Part shown: positions 30,553 to 42,437 of the stretch, one piece after another | How positions within the stretch are numbered: the stretch's first letter is position 1 | How the letters are laid out: each line of letters starts with the position of its first letter | Source: Oscarella lobularis | Lineage: Eukaryota; Porifera; Homoscleromorpha; Homosclerophorida; Oscarellidae | Assembly (NCBI RefSeq): GCF_947507565.1 | Contig: NC_089191.1 | Location: forward strand, 1,178,001 to 1,242,000 | Direction: 5' to 3' | DNA: 64,000 nucleotides | The notes under the pieces: generated by a model | Database searches by the model: none | The model's input: only the letters and a program-made list of their open reading frames with translations | Told to the model about the DNA's origin: nothing | Made by a program: the position numbers and the translations under genes

Positions 30553-33454
30553 CTAAAAAACAACTTGAGACAATACGACTTTGTGACGACGATTCTCTTC
30601 TTCTCCTTCAAACTTTCCCTTTACCAGTCTCTTCACTGGCTGAATGCCCAAGCGTGGCAGTTCTGCTAATTCTCTTTCTAGAGCTGTTAGGCATTCGCCA
30701 CTCGCAGGACGACGTTCTTGACTAGCAATCATTCTTGAGCATATTTCATGCAGTTGAGCACGATTGACTAAGCAGCTTAGCTGACCTTTTCTCTCATCCG
30801 GAATCGGCGCCAAGCCAGTGAATATTTCAATTATCGAAACCCCCAGACTGTAAACGTCGGTAGGCAACGAACAGCGTGCCGATGTGGAAGCCATTCGCTC
30901 TGGAGCGAGATAGTTGGGGCTGAGAGGACCGGCTGATTTCGAGCTATCCAGCAAGTGAGCAGGTCCTAAATCAGCAACTTTAACTCTCATATCTTTTGTC
31001 ACCAACGCGTTCGTTGGACGAATATCGCCGTGAACGTAGGGACGAGGAAGGAGCTCGTGGAGATACGTAATCGCTGACGTCATGTCGACAACGACTGAGA
31101 GCTGCTCGTAATCATATAGATACGAGCCGCACGAGTGAGCGGCATCCATCAGTTCGCTCACGGATCCCTCTAGTAATTCGGAGACGATTTGAAAAGGTTG
31201 ATTTGGGGTCATTATAGCACCGCACACTCGCACGATGTTGGGGTGATGGAATCGACTGGCTGTAAGGACTTCACTTCGAAATAGAGGAATCGTTCTATCG
31301 GTCATGATGACATCGCGGAATTTCTTGACGGCGACTTGCCTGCCGTGCCAATAGCCAATAACAACGTCTGAAATTAATTAATTAATTTCTAGGTGCGAAA
31401 TTATTTCACAATTTAACCTGCGAATGCTCCTGCTCCAAGCTTGTCCTGTGTGAGCTGAATTTTTTGTGGGCTAATGCTTAGAACTTCTACAACTTCGTTG
31501 AGCTTTCGTCGCGATTCGTCAAGCGACTCTTGCAGAGTCTGACAATCAGATTCAAAAGATTTTTTTTCAGCATAAAGCTGCGTCCTATGTCGTTTTTGGA
31601 AACATCATTTTATATGCACCTAATATTAAATTAGGGCTAGCGTTTCTTACATTTGCGCCTCGAGAGATTGGCATTGAGCTTTAAGAGTCTGGCACTGAGT
31701 TTCTTTTACCAACCTTTAGTGACACATGGAGCCATTCTACAGGCTAAAGAACGACTCTTTCTTACTTTTCTTCTTCTAATGTTCTGCTCTCAGCTTGAAA
31801 ATGGGTCCTGCCATCATTACTCAACGTATCGTCAAAAAACGTTATAGTGAGAATGCGCACCGTTGGCGTTGATGACGGCAAAGAGCCGCCAGTTCTGACC
31901 TGTATACGTAAAATGCTCATATTCATTTACATATAGAATTACTTCAGATCTACTTTTCTGCTTGCAGAATTTCGTTTTGTTTTCTATGAATAAAATGCGA
32001 CCAATTAGTTACACTCATTTCTGACATAGAAAATATACCATGAATGCTATTTACCTCGTTTCTTCCAGTTGTAGCTCAAGATCTCGGATTTTTCTTTGAG
32101 CGTCTAAAACTGGAATTGAAGCAGACCCAGCGAAAAGGAGAGATTCGATTTTCGTGAATGATTTGCTTGAGGGACCTACGTACTAAAATGACGGTTCTAT
32201 CGCAATTCATTCTGATTGGCAATTACCAATGATAAAAATTTTCATAATTTGCTTGTCTTCATTTCCGGAATAGCCGCCAGAAAGAATAAGATGAGCAGAG
32301 CCGTCTTGATTGGCTACACAGTGAAGGGCGTGGCCCCGAACCTGCGCCATGTCCAGGGTCAAATCAATCTGAAACTCATATTGGTATTTTATTGAAATCA
32401 CAATATCCATCTACTTTGTGTGACTTTTTCTCATCAAAATCAATTACATATTCGTCGTCTGAAAGTTGGTCCCCTACGCCGCCGATCATTAGAAAGCAAT
32501 TCTTCCTTAAGAATCCTCTTTTCACTAATCGACAGATTCTGTGGTGATATCGAGCGGATGGCTTTGGAAGGAAATCGATGCTAATCCATTTCTACTATAA
32601 ATAATTAGTTGTTGCCAAACATATAATTATCGTAAGATTTGCCTTTTCTTTCAAATCAATCACAAAGGCATCATCACATGATTTCCCTCCAAGAAGGCCG
32701 ACATCCCCTCCATGAAGTAATCCTCGATGTTGATCAATCGTTTCCAACGCTGCACTGCAGCGTGGTTGTGGTCTTATTCCACCTAACTCAACATCCAACC
32801 AATACCCTAATAATTAACATTTGAATTATTTCTAGATTTCAATTAACCCGATTTACCTTCCTCTCTTCTCTTTTTGAATGCAAACTCATAAATCTCGTTG
32901 TTCATTTGCCTAATGCATTGTGCTCCTGATTGGAGGTGGTCTTGAGGAATAGATCCGCTCCAGCCTCCAAACATGATCATTCTCTCCCCAATGGCCCACA
33001 AACAACAATAGTGGCGTTGCCATGGTTTCTTGCTATGAGTGGGAGTTGCTACTTGGATCCATTTCATTTTCTTCAGATCCAAACCAAACACCTCACCCAG
33101 AAGATCCCCGTCTTCCTTCTCTCCGCCATACGAATAAATTATCCCGTTGATGACCACGCATTGGGCTCCCCAGCAAGCCGGAGGAATTATATTTCCTTCG
33201 GCAATATGGCGAGTCCATTTCTCCTCTTCTTGGACATTACAAGACCAGATTTCGTCACGGGGGAAGAAATCGTATGGATATTTCCCTTTCCTTCCATCGA
33301 AGAGATGCAATTTATCGTCGATTAACGCACTTTCGTGAAAATATCGAGGCTGAGGTAATGATGCTCCGGCCATTTTGACGTTGAAATGACTTCGATTGAA
33401 GTTGAAATGACTTCGATTGACGTTACGTAGTCTAAAAGGAATTTCTAATTGCAT
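30553..33454 (-). CDS. Kelch-repeat plus coiled-coil plus protein kinase (TKL-like)
   Basis: A multi-exon gene. The first exon (33454 to 32857, alternative ATG at 33373) and following exons near 32650-32806, 32420-32590 and 32210-32410 encode Kelch-like blades (SALIDDKLHLFDGRKG, INGIIYSYGGEKEDGD, IGERMIMFGGW, GLLHGGDVGLLGGKS, HLILSGGYSGNED). Exons near 31420-32100 encode heptad-like Glu/Gln/Leu sequence ending LDESRRKLNEVVEVLS, then a Gly loop LGAGAFADVVIG, split by a 52-nt intron at about 31368-31419. The last exon holds AVKKF, HHPNIVRV, the catalytic loop YVHGDIRPTNAL (HGD in place of HRD), DLG, APER and DVYSLGV. Asp and Asn of the catalytic loop are retained, so activity is plausible. Middle exon limits are approximate. 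Known relatives include TKL-type kinases; a Kelch-kinase fusion is uncommon outside early animals and protists (general knowledge, not checked). Confidence 0.7.
33382..33423. repeat. 21-bp in-frame tandem duplication in the Kelch-kinase first exon
   Basis: GTTGAAATGACTTCGATTGA occurs twice in succession, encoding a doubled NRSHFN element just before the internal methionine at 33373. A duplication in this position supports use of either start. Confidence 0.6.
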
Positions 33455-33539
33455 AGACGAAGGCGTTCTCGACCATTCTTACTATTTCTATTTCTTAGAC
33501 GGAAACAAAGAACGAGGAATGTAAACGCCCGTATGTTTG

Positions 33540-33700
33540 TTCAGCCACGGTACTTATGAATGTAAATGCCCGTATGTTTGGGAAGCCGTACGCCACGTAG
33601 CCTCGGATCCTAGCCTCTGAAACCCAGACTCCTCCCGCGCGCGCTAAAGCTTGGCTTCTCAGTCTGGGCAACTTTGTACTGCGCGGCGGTTCCTTTGTTG
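33540..33700 (-). repeat. Hairpin MITE copy 1 (CCCAGACT family)
   Basis: This copy is inverted relative to the two others. It contains CCCAGACTCC, a GCGCGCGC core and AGTCTGGG, is bordered by GGAACCGCCG on one side and GAGGCTA with TACGCCACGTAG on the other, and has no coding capacity. Confidence 0.65.
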
Positions 33701-33954
33701 TAATTGGATTACACATTACGTCACTCCTTTCGCATTGGCACGCGACTTCCCGAACCCTGTTGGGAAGCAGCCGAAGACGTAATAGCCGGTAGAAATGGCT
33801 TTTATGCTCTGACGTTGTTCGTCGTTTTTAGTTTACGTTCAAACGAGAGCGATTGCTTCGTCCATCAGGCTAACGCTAACGTTGCGCTACAAGGTCGTAA
33901 TTTGATAATGAAGCTCGTCGCTGATTGTCCACTCTCTCAGCGAGGCTCGTCGCT

Positions 33955-34128
33955 GATTGGTTTATTGGCAACAAAGGAACCGCCGTTCGTAAGGGAGTTG
34001 CCCAGACCCTCTCTCGCCCCGGTAACGCGCGCGAGAAGGGTCTGGGTTTCCGAGGCTACCTCGGATCCCAGACTCTCCCTAGCACATCCGGGGCATGTGC
34101 TCGGGAGAGTCTGGGGGCTTCTATACAT
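33955..34128 (+). repeat. Hairpin MITE copy 2 (CCCAGACT family)
   Basis: It carries two successive hairpins: CCCAGACCCTCTC with GAGAAGGGTCTGGG, then CCCAGACTCTCCC with GGGAGAGTCTGGG. It shares GGAACCGCCG and GAGGCTACCTCGGATCC flanks with copy 1. Confidence 0.65.
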
Positions 34129-34461
34129 GAGTCGGTACATTTGATGCAATTAAGTGTAATTGTTGCGACGCCCCGTACTAGGCGCTTCGCCAAGAGCTTC
34201 TCCGATGCACGATTTCTGCTCCGCGAACATGGTTATCCGAAAGGTCCTCAATCTTTTCGTAAAAAAAAGGCTCATTCTAGACAAACGGCTCGCGGTCTTC
34301 GAGTACAGGCGCTGTGAGACTAAAACGTCGTCTGAGACTAGTGACGTCGTCTTAAAAGAATTACTACGTCACTAATGGGCGTCTGTGATAGGGCAACAAA
34401 ATCCATTGCTCGTGTGTTCATTGGCCAATTACGCAGACAAACGTACCGCCATTAGGCTCTA

Positions 34462-34562
34462 GTCCCCCCAGACTCTCTCCGCGAGCGGCGAAACCCGTAT
34501 AAGGGTTGCGCGCGCTCGCTAGGAGAGAGTCTGGGTCTCCGAGGCTATACGCCACGGTACTT
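34462..34562 (+). repeat. Hairpin MITE copy 3 (CCCAGACT family)
   Basis: CCCCAGACTCTCTCC and GGAGAGAGTCTGGG form a stem around a GC-rich core, followed by CTCCGAGGCTATACGCCAC as in the other copies. No genes. Confidence 0.65.
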
Positions 34563-35464
34563 AGTTTCTCGAGAAGTCGCCCAAATTGTGAGGCAGATCA
34601 GTCTGCACTCACTGGCAGAGTAACAGTTCATATTTGATCAATACATTTTTTCTCCGAGTTTTCGACTAACTTTGTCAAAGAGATTTCTATTTAACCATTT
34701 GTGGGAGGCTTCCTTGTGGCCTCAAGGTAATGCAATCGCTAGCTAATAAATACTGTAAATGACTCCGCGAATTCATTCGAGAAATTGAAGTGATGTCTCT
34801 CCCGAGTCACAAAAATATCGTCAGATCAACCCCTCTCACGGCTACACTAGTCTACTATGTGTCCTGTCAATCTTTTATGACTTGAGACAGAGTGAGTGCA
34901 TGCGTATTAATTAGACTCACGCTTTTCTGAATTTCATTTCAGAAAAAAATGAAAACGCCCGACCGTTCCGGCCGCGTGCCGTGGGCCGTTCCGGCAGCGT
35001 GCCGTGGGCCAAGTCATTCCATTTCCGGGAGCATCTAGAAATGGAATTAGACAGTGCACTAACCGCCCTCCTAATTGGCAGCGCAGTACCGAGACGCAAA
35101 GGTGCCGGAGTCAGCCGGGAAATATTGCGAGGAAAGTGCGTTTCAAAACCTGGTAAGGAAGATCAGGCGCGTTAGCCGTCCGGAATGTTTATCCTCCCCA
35201 GCATTGTTATTTTTTCCTCCGCTTTGTCTAACACCGACAGCATGGCGGCACTACTGAGTGTTGAAGAAAGGGGTAGCGAGTTCCCCCGCGGTCATTCTGA
35301 CTTAAGCGCCGCACGTTTCAATAATTTTCGTCGCAAATGTCACGCCGGGGATGTCATCTGTTTCCAAGTTTATTTTTAGAAATGTAATTTGCGGCACGTC
35401 CTTTTTAAGCCCCACGCGCTAAGGTCGTGGGATCAGTCGGGTAGCAGTCCGTCCTGGGGTTACT
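34563..35464. other. Intergenic with a 23-bp tandem duplication
   Basis: No exon is recognised. CCGTTCCGGC-GCGTGCCGTG is repeated in tandem at 34963-35008 with one mismatch. The 3' part is the promoter region of the fibrocystin-like locus. Confidence 0.45.
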
Positions 35465-38400
35465 ATGCAGCGAAGAGGGATCAACGCCTTGCTACTTCTT
35501 CATGTCGTCGCGGCTGCGGCCGCTCTACGTACGTGAGACTTAAATTTCGACCTCTCTTTGCCCTGGGAACATTCTAATATGCAGTAGACATCGTTGCCTT
35601 ATTCCCCCGCGTGACTTTTTGTTTGGAAGATGAGAACCTCCTGTTTGCAACCTTAGCTGTAACGGCGTTGTTTACTGGACACTTTCGCAAATGATCTTAA
35701 GTTCCAAAATAGTACTGTTGCTGCTTGCCTTGGGCACCTGGAGCAGTACCACTAAAATGCCAGCTTTTTTCCGAAGCGAAGTCAGTCGCGAAGCGTAAAC
35801 ATTATTACCGCCGTATCCTGGTGATTCTCAGCCACCTTCGATCAGTCTATGCATGGGGTCTATGCATGGGGTCCATATGCATGGGGCTCATTAGGAAAGG
35901 CTTCTATTTATGCGTATGCTTATAGACGTCAATTCATTGTCGCCGACCCGCGGTAGCTTAGCCGGCGGAACAAAGGTGACGATCGACGGGGGTGGATTCA
36001 GCGGCGATCCGTACGACACGACGAACGTCGTATTCTTCTGCGAAGCGCCGTGCGACGTCGACTGGTTCAACAGCGGCACTAGTATGACGCGAATCGTCTG
36101 CTGGACGCGACCCTACGTCGAGGCGCGAGAAGATTCGAGTTCGTCGCGTCTGACGACGCGCGTCTACGTCGGTCCGCAGTCGCGAACTTACACGTCAACA
36201 ACCTCTAGAAGATTTCGGCACGAATGGGGCGTTACGCCGTATATAGAGACGGTTTCGCCGCATTCGGGTCCCGCCGGCTATCTCGTCGTACAGATACGGG
36301 GCAATTTCTCGCTTGGAACGATCAGTGGGTCAATTCCATTCGAATTGGGTCAATGCCGTGCGAGATCTACAAGCCGAACACGGCGTTGCCGTATCGGGAC
36401 TGGCGCCACAATATTCTTGAGTTTGCCCTCTTTGACGGATCCGTCGGATTTTTCAACATTTCCGTCGACGTCCGTGAGTACGGTCGGTCGTGGAATCACT
36501 CGAAAGCGTTGCACGTCGCTCCGTCGGGCGATCTCTACATGATCGAGATTCATCCAGGTTTGTATATCTGAATTCGAATTTGAGATTCCGGGATTGATAT
36601 TTCTCTCCTCCAGATGTGCAGAGCATTTATCCTGCTGTTGGGTCGGCTGAAGGGGGAACGGTCGTACAAATAGAGGGCAGCGGATTTGGATCCAAAATTG
36701 AAGATGTCGAAGTTGATGTCGATGGCATTCCATGCAAAGTTCTCGCCGTCAGTTACTCCACGGTGACTTGCGAGACGGTAAGACCTCCAAATGGGTCAAA
36801 CGCCATCGTGGGCGTGAATGGGACGTTCGATGGAGAATACTTTGAGGGTACATCTGTTCTCTTCCTCTAACCCACGTCGTTCACGCATGTTCGTTTAGGG
36901 TCACGAGGCGTTACAATGAAATATTGGGGTAGCATTAGCGGAGGCACCATTAATGATTTGCGCAATTCACCTTCGTATCCTCATTCTCCGGACAGATATC
37001 ACAACCTTGAAAATATTACATCTCCTGCCAATTTGTGAGTTCTTTTCATAAGCAGCCGTGAGATAAACGTTCTTTGTTTCTTAGTGGGGCCAGATATGGA
37101 ACCGAGCTTGAAACTGTCTTTACGGCTTCCTATTCGTCTTTTCACACTTTCTTTCTGGCTTCGGATGACCAGGGGGAACTGTGGCTTTCGCCCAACACAA
37201 ACGCTTCAGCAGCAATAAGGTGAATTGTATACCATGTGCTCATCTAACTGAAATCCTAAGGATTGCTTCAGTCGTTCATTCACACACTTCTGTTGACCAG
37301 TTTGATAAGTTTCCAAGCCAAATTTTCGAGCCAGTCAACATGGAAAAAGGTCAAAAATGTTATCTGAAAGCAATTGCTACAGAATACAACGGCAACGATT
37401 TTGCTCAGGTACAGAAGAATCTACCTGCACCTGCATTTCTCTCTTCCTAACTGGGACCTTTCAGGTGGCTCTTCTCGTTCACGACACTCCACACGAGTAC
37501 AAATCAGCTCAAACAAAGGATTCCATACACGAGAAGCAGCGGTTGATCGTTCGAACGGAATTTTTTCACGAAGTCCACGCAATTCACATCACGGAATACA
37601 ACGGCGGCGACGGAACGCTAACCTTGACGTGGGACGCATATCAAAGCGATCCAATAGCCCTTCCTTCCACTACTGAAGAAGGTGAGCGTCCGAAAGAAAA
37701 TGTACCACTTGCAGTCATCGCATGATTCTCATATTCTGCAGTCAGACGTGCCGTGTTGGCTTTGTTCACCGGAATGTGCAGTGACCCTGAGCGTGACGTC
37801 CAATTCGGAGACGTGAGGATTGCCTACGGATTCGAGTCGGGGTCTGGTGGCCGGACTAGCGAAGGGTCCAACCGCGCTGCTCCTCAACAGACAATAGGAG
37901 ACGCGTACTGCGGTCGAGGATCACTGTTGGTATGCAGAACCGGCACTGAAAGTTTAAGTTTAGTGTGCTTTCCTTTTTTTCAGGTAGTTTCCGGCAATGC
38001 TGCCGTCGTGGTAGACGAAGAAGGGTAAGATTCTTTTATTTAATGTTGAGCTCTCATTGATATCCTATACAAGGTACGATGTCTTCAATTATGACAGCAT
38101 CTGCATGGCTTACAAAATTCCGTCGGGAACGCATTCAACTCTTTTTTTCGACGTTCAAGACGACGTTCAAGACCTCGGGCGTTGGCTCGTTCTTCTCACT
38201 CACGATCCATCAGCTGGTCCTTATCCCGTCCTTGGGGACATAGGAGACCGTCCACTGATAGCCAATAACACGTAAGGCTTATATTTATATGCAGTAGCTG
38301 CCGCCAAAGCCGTTGGCTTTGGATGGAGTTATTCTTGCTTCAATCTGCTGGAAGCACTGCAGGGCCGCTATCCTTCCACGACGTCATTTATTGTGACTAG

Positions 38401-40500
38401 GATGGGGTTCTAATCGCCTGAGCCGGAATATCGAAACGGTCCGTTTCGTATCGACGAGTTTTCCATAAGAACGAGTGAAAGTCAACTTCAAGTACGGCGG
38501 TAGATTTCCGTGCGAGTCTTTATGCATTCGCCGTTATAGGATATCAGAGTTCGACCAGCAGCCTACCCGAATGGTTTGCTCTTGGAAGATGTCATCGTCG
38601 CAAACGAAACAAGTAACTCCACGGCGACGTACTACTTGGAGTACGTGCCAACGAACTGCTTCGACGAATTCACGCTGATCAACGCTACTGTGACGAGCGA
38701 CGTCGCCGGAATGACAGCAACTACGTCGTGATTTAGAACCGCCACCGAAGCGCTCGACGGATCGTTCCGAGTGAATCTATTTGGAAACTGGTTCTTGCCC
38801 ATAGCTCACGACGCCAACGAAGCCGAGGTAGATACGACGTCTGTATATTATCATTGGGGCATTTGCGATATGTTTTCTTTAGATGCTTGCGGCCTTCAAA
38901 GTGTCTTCTGTCGGGGAAATAACCATTCAAGCTTCCATGGTAGATGGAAACGATCACAGAGGATGCCAAGGACGACAGTGGGACGTTACGTTCAATGATA
39001 TCTGGTTGGCGATCAGGTTCCCCTAGAAGTGAACGGCTCCCAACTGACAGGAACTGACGTCACGGTGGGCGTGGAAGAGGTTTGCTTTAGCTTAGATTAC
39101 TTCTCATTTGCGTTGATCGATAACACTAGGTCGTTGTTGCTGGTGGTTCTTCAACCCCATACCGGGCCACATGTAGCACACGGTTGAGAAAACCCCGCAG
39201 GTAGACTAAAGCAGATTGCGGAAGCGTTTCTTCGCTAATTAAGCGTCTCTGGCTTAGGTGCGCGTATCTGTCAAAGGAATTCGCGCGAGCTGCCAAGGAT
39301 CAGGCGAGCAGTACTCAAAGTATCACGGAACGAGATACTCTCCCGAAACCAGCTGCACGTTTATCTACTCAAACGACGCTCAGCCAGTCGTTAAGACGTT
39401 CAATCCCAGCGTGGGTCAAACAGGCACCATCTTGACCTGGCATGGGTCAGCATTTTCTCCTGACCTCAAAGCTTATGAAATCGAAGTTGGCGAATTGCCT
39501 TGCAACGTTTTTCTGCAAATGAAACTACGGTTAAGTGCCAGATTGGCGACTTTGTTTCGGGGCTGCACCCCGTCTCGTTTCGCATTCTGACCTTGGGCAC
39601 GGCCGACACGACAGGACTATTTTTGAACTATACCATCAACATCGAGGCAGTGAGTCCAAGTTCCGGTAGTTTGGGCGGCGGCGTTGAAATCGTTATAAAC
39701 GGAACCGGTTTCGCTGACTGCGGCGACGCCAACGACACGACGACTATGCGCGTCTACGTGGGCGGAAAAGAATGCGAAGTCGTAGAATGTTCGTTCGCTG
39801 TCATCCGGTGCATTGTTCCGGCGTTGAATAGCAGTGGTGCTGGAACGGTCGTCGTTGAAGTGGAAGGCGGTGGACGCGCCGAGTTTTTCAGCTTTACCTA
39901 TTCGGACGCTTTGACTCCGCAGTTGCACAGTATCGAGCCGGAAAGTGGAAGCGCTGGTGGAGGTACACGCGTTGTGTTGAACGGAACCGGCTTTCCGTCG
40001 GATACATCTCAGATAAAAGTCAAAGTAGGAGAAATCTGTCGTATAAAATTCTCTGTTGCATGAGACCGTTTCATTAGATCGGTTCGTCGTTTTGCAACGT
40101 TCTCGTCGCCTCAGCCGACTCAATCGAGTGCACCACGAATCCTCATAGCGATGGCAGTGCAAGAGTCTCCGTATTTGTGACGGGACAGGGCGACGCTGTC
40201 GGAGACTTTGACTATCAGTACGAACTTTTTGTCAATGGCATGACGCATCCCTTTGGGTAAGCAAAGTGACTCTTCAGAAAAACGTTTGTTTATCCAAACT
40301 GAATCCATCATTGATTGCTAGGTCAATTTTCGGTGGTCAGAGACTGAGGATATCCGGTGGTGGCTTTGCAACAAGAAATAAATCTGCTCAAGTCCTCCTA
40401 GGAGACCATCCCTGCGATATTGAAAGCACTACGCCTTCACTGATTCAGTGCGTAACTGGATCATCATCCAGGACCCATCGTGTAGACAATTGGGGGTATA
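35465..40500 (+). pseudogene. Fibrocystin-like (IPT/TIG plus PA14) gene, apparently disrupted
   Basis: Exon 1 (35465-35528) encodes a signal peptide (ALLLLHVVAAAAAL) with donor GTACGTGAG. The exon from 35926 starts an IPT/TIG domain (VNSLSPTRGSLAGGTKVTI). More IPT domains follow near 36230, 36614 (QSIYPAVGSAEGGTVVQI), 39380, 39640 (EAVSPSSGSLGGGVEIVI), 39935 (HSIEPESGSAGGGTRVVL) and 40320. A PA14 domain spans ~36900-37670 (WGSISGG ... FLASDDQGELWLS ... GTLTLTWD) over exons with ~50-nt introns. The order resembles PKHD1L1/fibrocystin-L, large ciliary or cell-surface glycoproteins. Breaks: a frameshift near 36305-36330, an in-frame TGA near 38729 between TATTS and FRTATEAL, a frameshift near 38995 and a lost base in a T run near 39508. 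Neighbouring long genes are intact, so I favour real decay. Undetected introns could explain one or two of these. Confidence 0.65.
35848..35888. repeat. Short ATGCATGGGG direct repeats
   Basis: Three near-identical ATGCATGGGGT units lie in intron 1 of the fibrocystin-like locus; they are probably of no function. Confidence 0.5.
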
Positions 40501-40559
40501 TTAAACGCTGATGTTTATAAGATTAGAGATATGATTGACTTCACTTGCCTAGGAGGCAT

Positions 40560-42437
40560 CCGGAGTATGGACTTGGGTACCAATGACAACCCAGTCATTT
40601 AGTGGTGCACGTTGGCGACTCGGTGAAGTGGACGTGGACGGGAAGTGCTTTTTCCACTCTGCGAAGTGTCGTTCAAGTATGGTTGCCGCTTCTTTTCTGT
40701 TGGCTTAATCCCTTTATCGGTCACAAGGAGATTGTTCATCGCATGGTTGTTTATCGATGCGACAGTGCTGCCGAGTATATTAATGTCGACCAGGACGGCC
40801 TATTTCACACGCTGAATAGCAACGTTCGACGCTGTTGGGGCTTCAGTCCTTTGGGAGCGTGGGCGATTGGCGGTCAGGTGTAGTCTCTCTGTTCTTAATT
40901 ATAATTGATCTTTTATAGATAATGGATATATTTTGTAGGGAGTGAATTTTCCAGACGATGTCGGCATTTCATTTAGTGGAAACGGAAGTGTTCAATATGC
41001 TCTGCTAGAAATCCATTACAATAACGTCGAAGGACGATCAGGTATTTAATTGTTTCGGTACTAACTTTGTTTCTTCCTAATTTGTTTTATTTCTGTCAGA
41101 TTACGTAGACTCGTCCGGATTTCTTTTATAGGACTACGCCGCCTAAACACAATGCAACGATTCTCGAAATTGGTCAAGACTATGAAGCGACGGGATTTTT
41201 TCTTCCACCGGGATTGACAAGAGCTACAGTGACGTCCTATTGCTCGCAAGAGTGCAACAAAGTGGTATGCAGCAGAGAACCACATTTCCTGTAAGCGTCT
41301 TCTTTTTTCTCTATACGCGTTTATATAGGGCGTTCCTTCAGAAGGCTCCAAAGTGGTCGCCACTCTCTTGCACTCTCATTTAGCTGGTGTTGCAATTAGG
41401 GTCAAGCAGTTTCGCAATGGGACGTTCTTGAGCTACGTCGCTCGGAACGAGTATTACGATTTTAATTTTCAGGTAATTTGCAACGGTGCAATATGTTCTT
41501 GTACGTATATCGCAATCGCGACGTACGTCTTAGGACTTTACGTTTCCTCTTACAAACGTCACAATTCGGCCGGTGAGTGTTGCTTCCTTATTCAAGGAGT
41601 ATATTACTGACGTCACTAAAATAATTTTTATAAATAATAATATATTATATTATATATTATAAATTATTATTATTATATTATATAATTATTATAAATATAT
41701 TATAAATAATAGGGCGACGCACTTCAGACCGAATGCGATTACAGTACCGTCGGAAGAACAGGGCTGACAAGGGTATAAACAAACTTACGTATAGGCAGGT
41801 GGTTTCAGGCACATGCAAACTTCTGCATACGTCTAGGGCGGCCTTAGTACATCAAGTGAAATGTGTCTTGCTTACATGATCGTTTATCCGTCGACAAACG
41901 CTCAATCATGTTTGAGTCAATCTTCAAGGAATGCTTTATCTCGTCTAGCCAAGGAAGCAGACGCGTATTATTAACCAAATGGTACTTGAGAGCTATTGCC
42001 TGAGAATTTTTCTTAGACAAGGTTGGGGCACTTATTACGGCGATGGTACATCGTCTCTTCGACAATCAATATCGTCTTTTAATTTCTCCAAACCCGGTGC
42101 CGACGTCGCCTATCTTGACTATCTCTTCATTGGCAGCAAGAAGTCGAGTGCAAAAGCGTCGGAGGCGAGAGATTAATCGTGAGATGAATTTAGAGTTTAG
42201 AGTTGCTCGAGATATCGTTTTCTCTAGGACGATGCGGTTGCCAACGTGTCGACGGCGTTGGTGGAGCCCCCAACCGTTCAACCGGAATGCACAAATAGTC
42301 TCGATCAACCGCCCACTGTCGTTCAATTGCCTCCTACTACCACTACTGCGACTGATTCTGGCACAAGCGCCGCTGGAATTCTCGTCTGTTCAACGGCAAG
42401 TTCACTTCTGCTTGTCGTTTTCGCGTTGGCTCTCTAG
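40560..42437 (+). pseudogene. DBH/MOXD-like copper monooxygenase C-terminal half
   Basis: Exons near 40610-40675 and 40727-40878, then 40939-41040, 41101-41265, 41330-41472, 41713-41772 and 41839-41970, read VHRMVVYRC, AWAIGGQV, YALLEIHYNN with VDSSGF, TILEIGQDYEATGFFLPPG, SYCSQECNK, ATLLHSHLAGVAIRVKQFRN, YYDFNFQ, GDALQTECDYST and EMCLAYMIVYP. These match the C-terminal half of dopamine-beta-hydroxylase-like monooxygenases (MOXD1). The HSHLAG copper motif is kept, but the HHM signature is HRM. A 1-bp insertion in a T run near 41128 breaks the frame, and the usual N-terminal copper half is absent; a cupredoxin-like VHVGDSVKWTWTG precedes it instead. The final exon (to 42437) ends in a hydrophobic tail (GILVCSTASSLLLVVFALAL), a GPI or membrane anchor. 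It follows the fibrocystin-like locus on the same strand, perhaps as a chimeric transcript. Confidence 0.65.
41625..41712. repeat. AT-rich (TTA/TA)n microsatellite in an intron
   Basis: Nearly pure TA/TTA sequence lies directly before the exon beginning GGCGACGCACTTC. A short exon segment expected between DFNFQ and GDALQTEC in the family is not seen and may have been lost here. Confidence 0.7.

Noticed and set aside
31653-31847. Plus-strand 64-residue frame inside the Kelch-kinase gene
   Set aside because: It overlaps coiled-coil exons and introns on the opposite strand with no supporting features.
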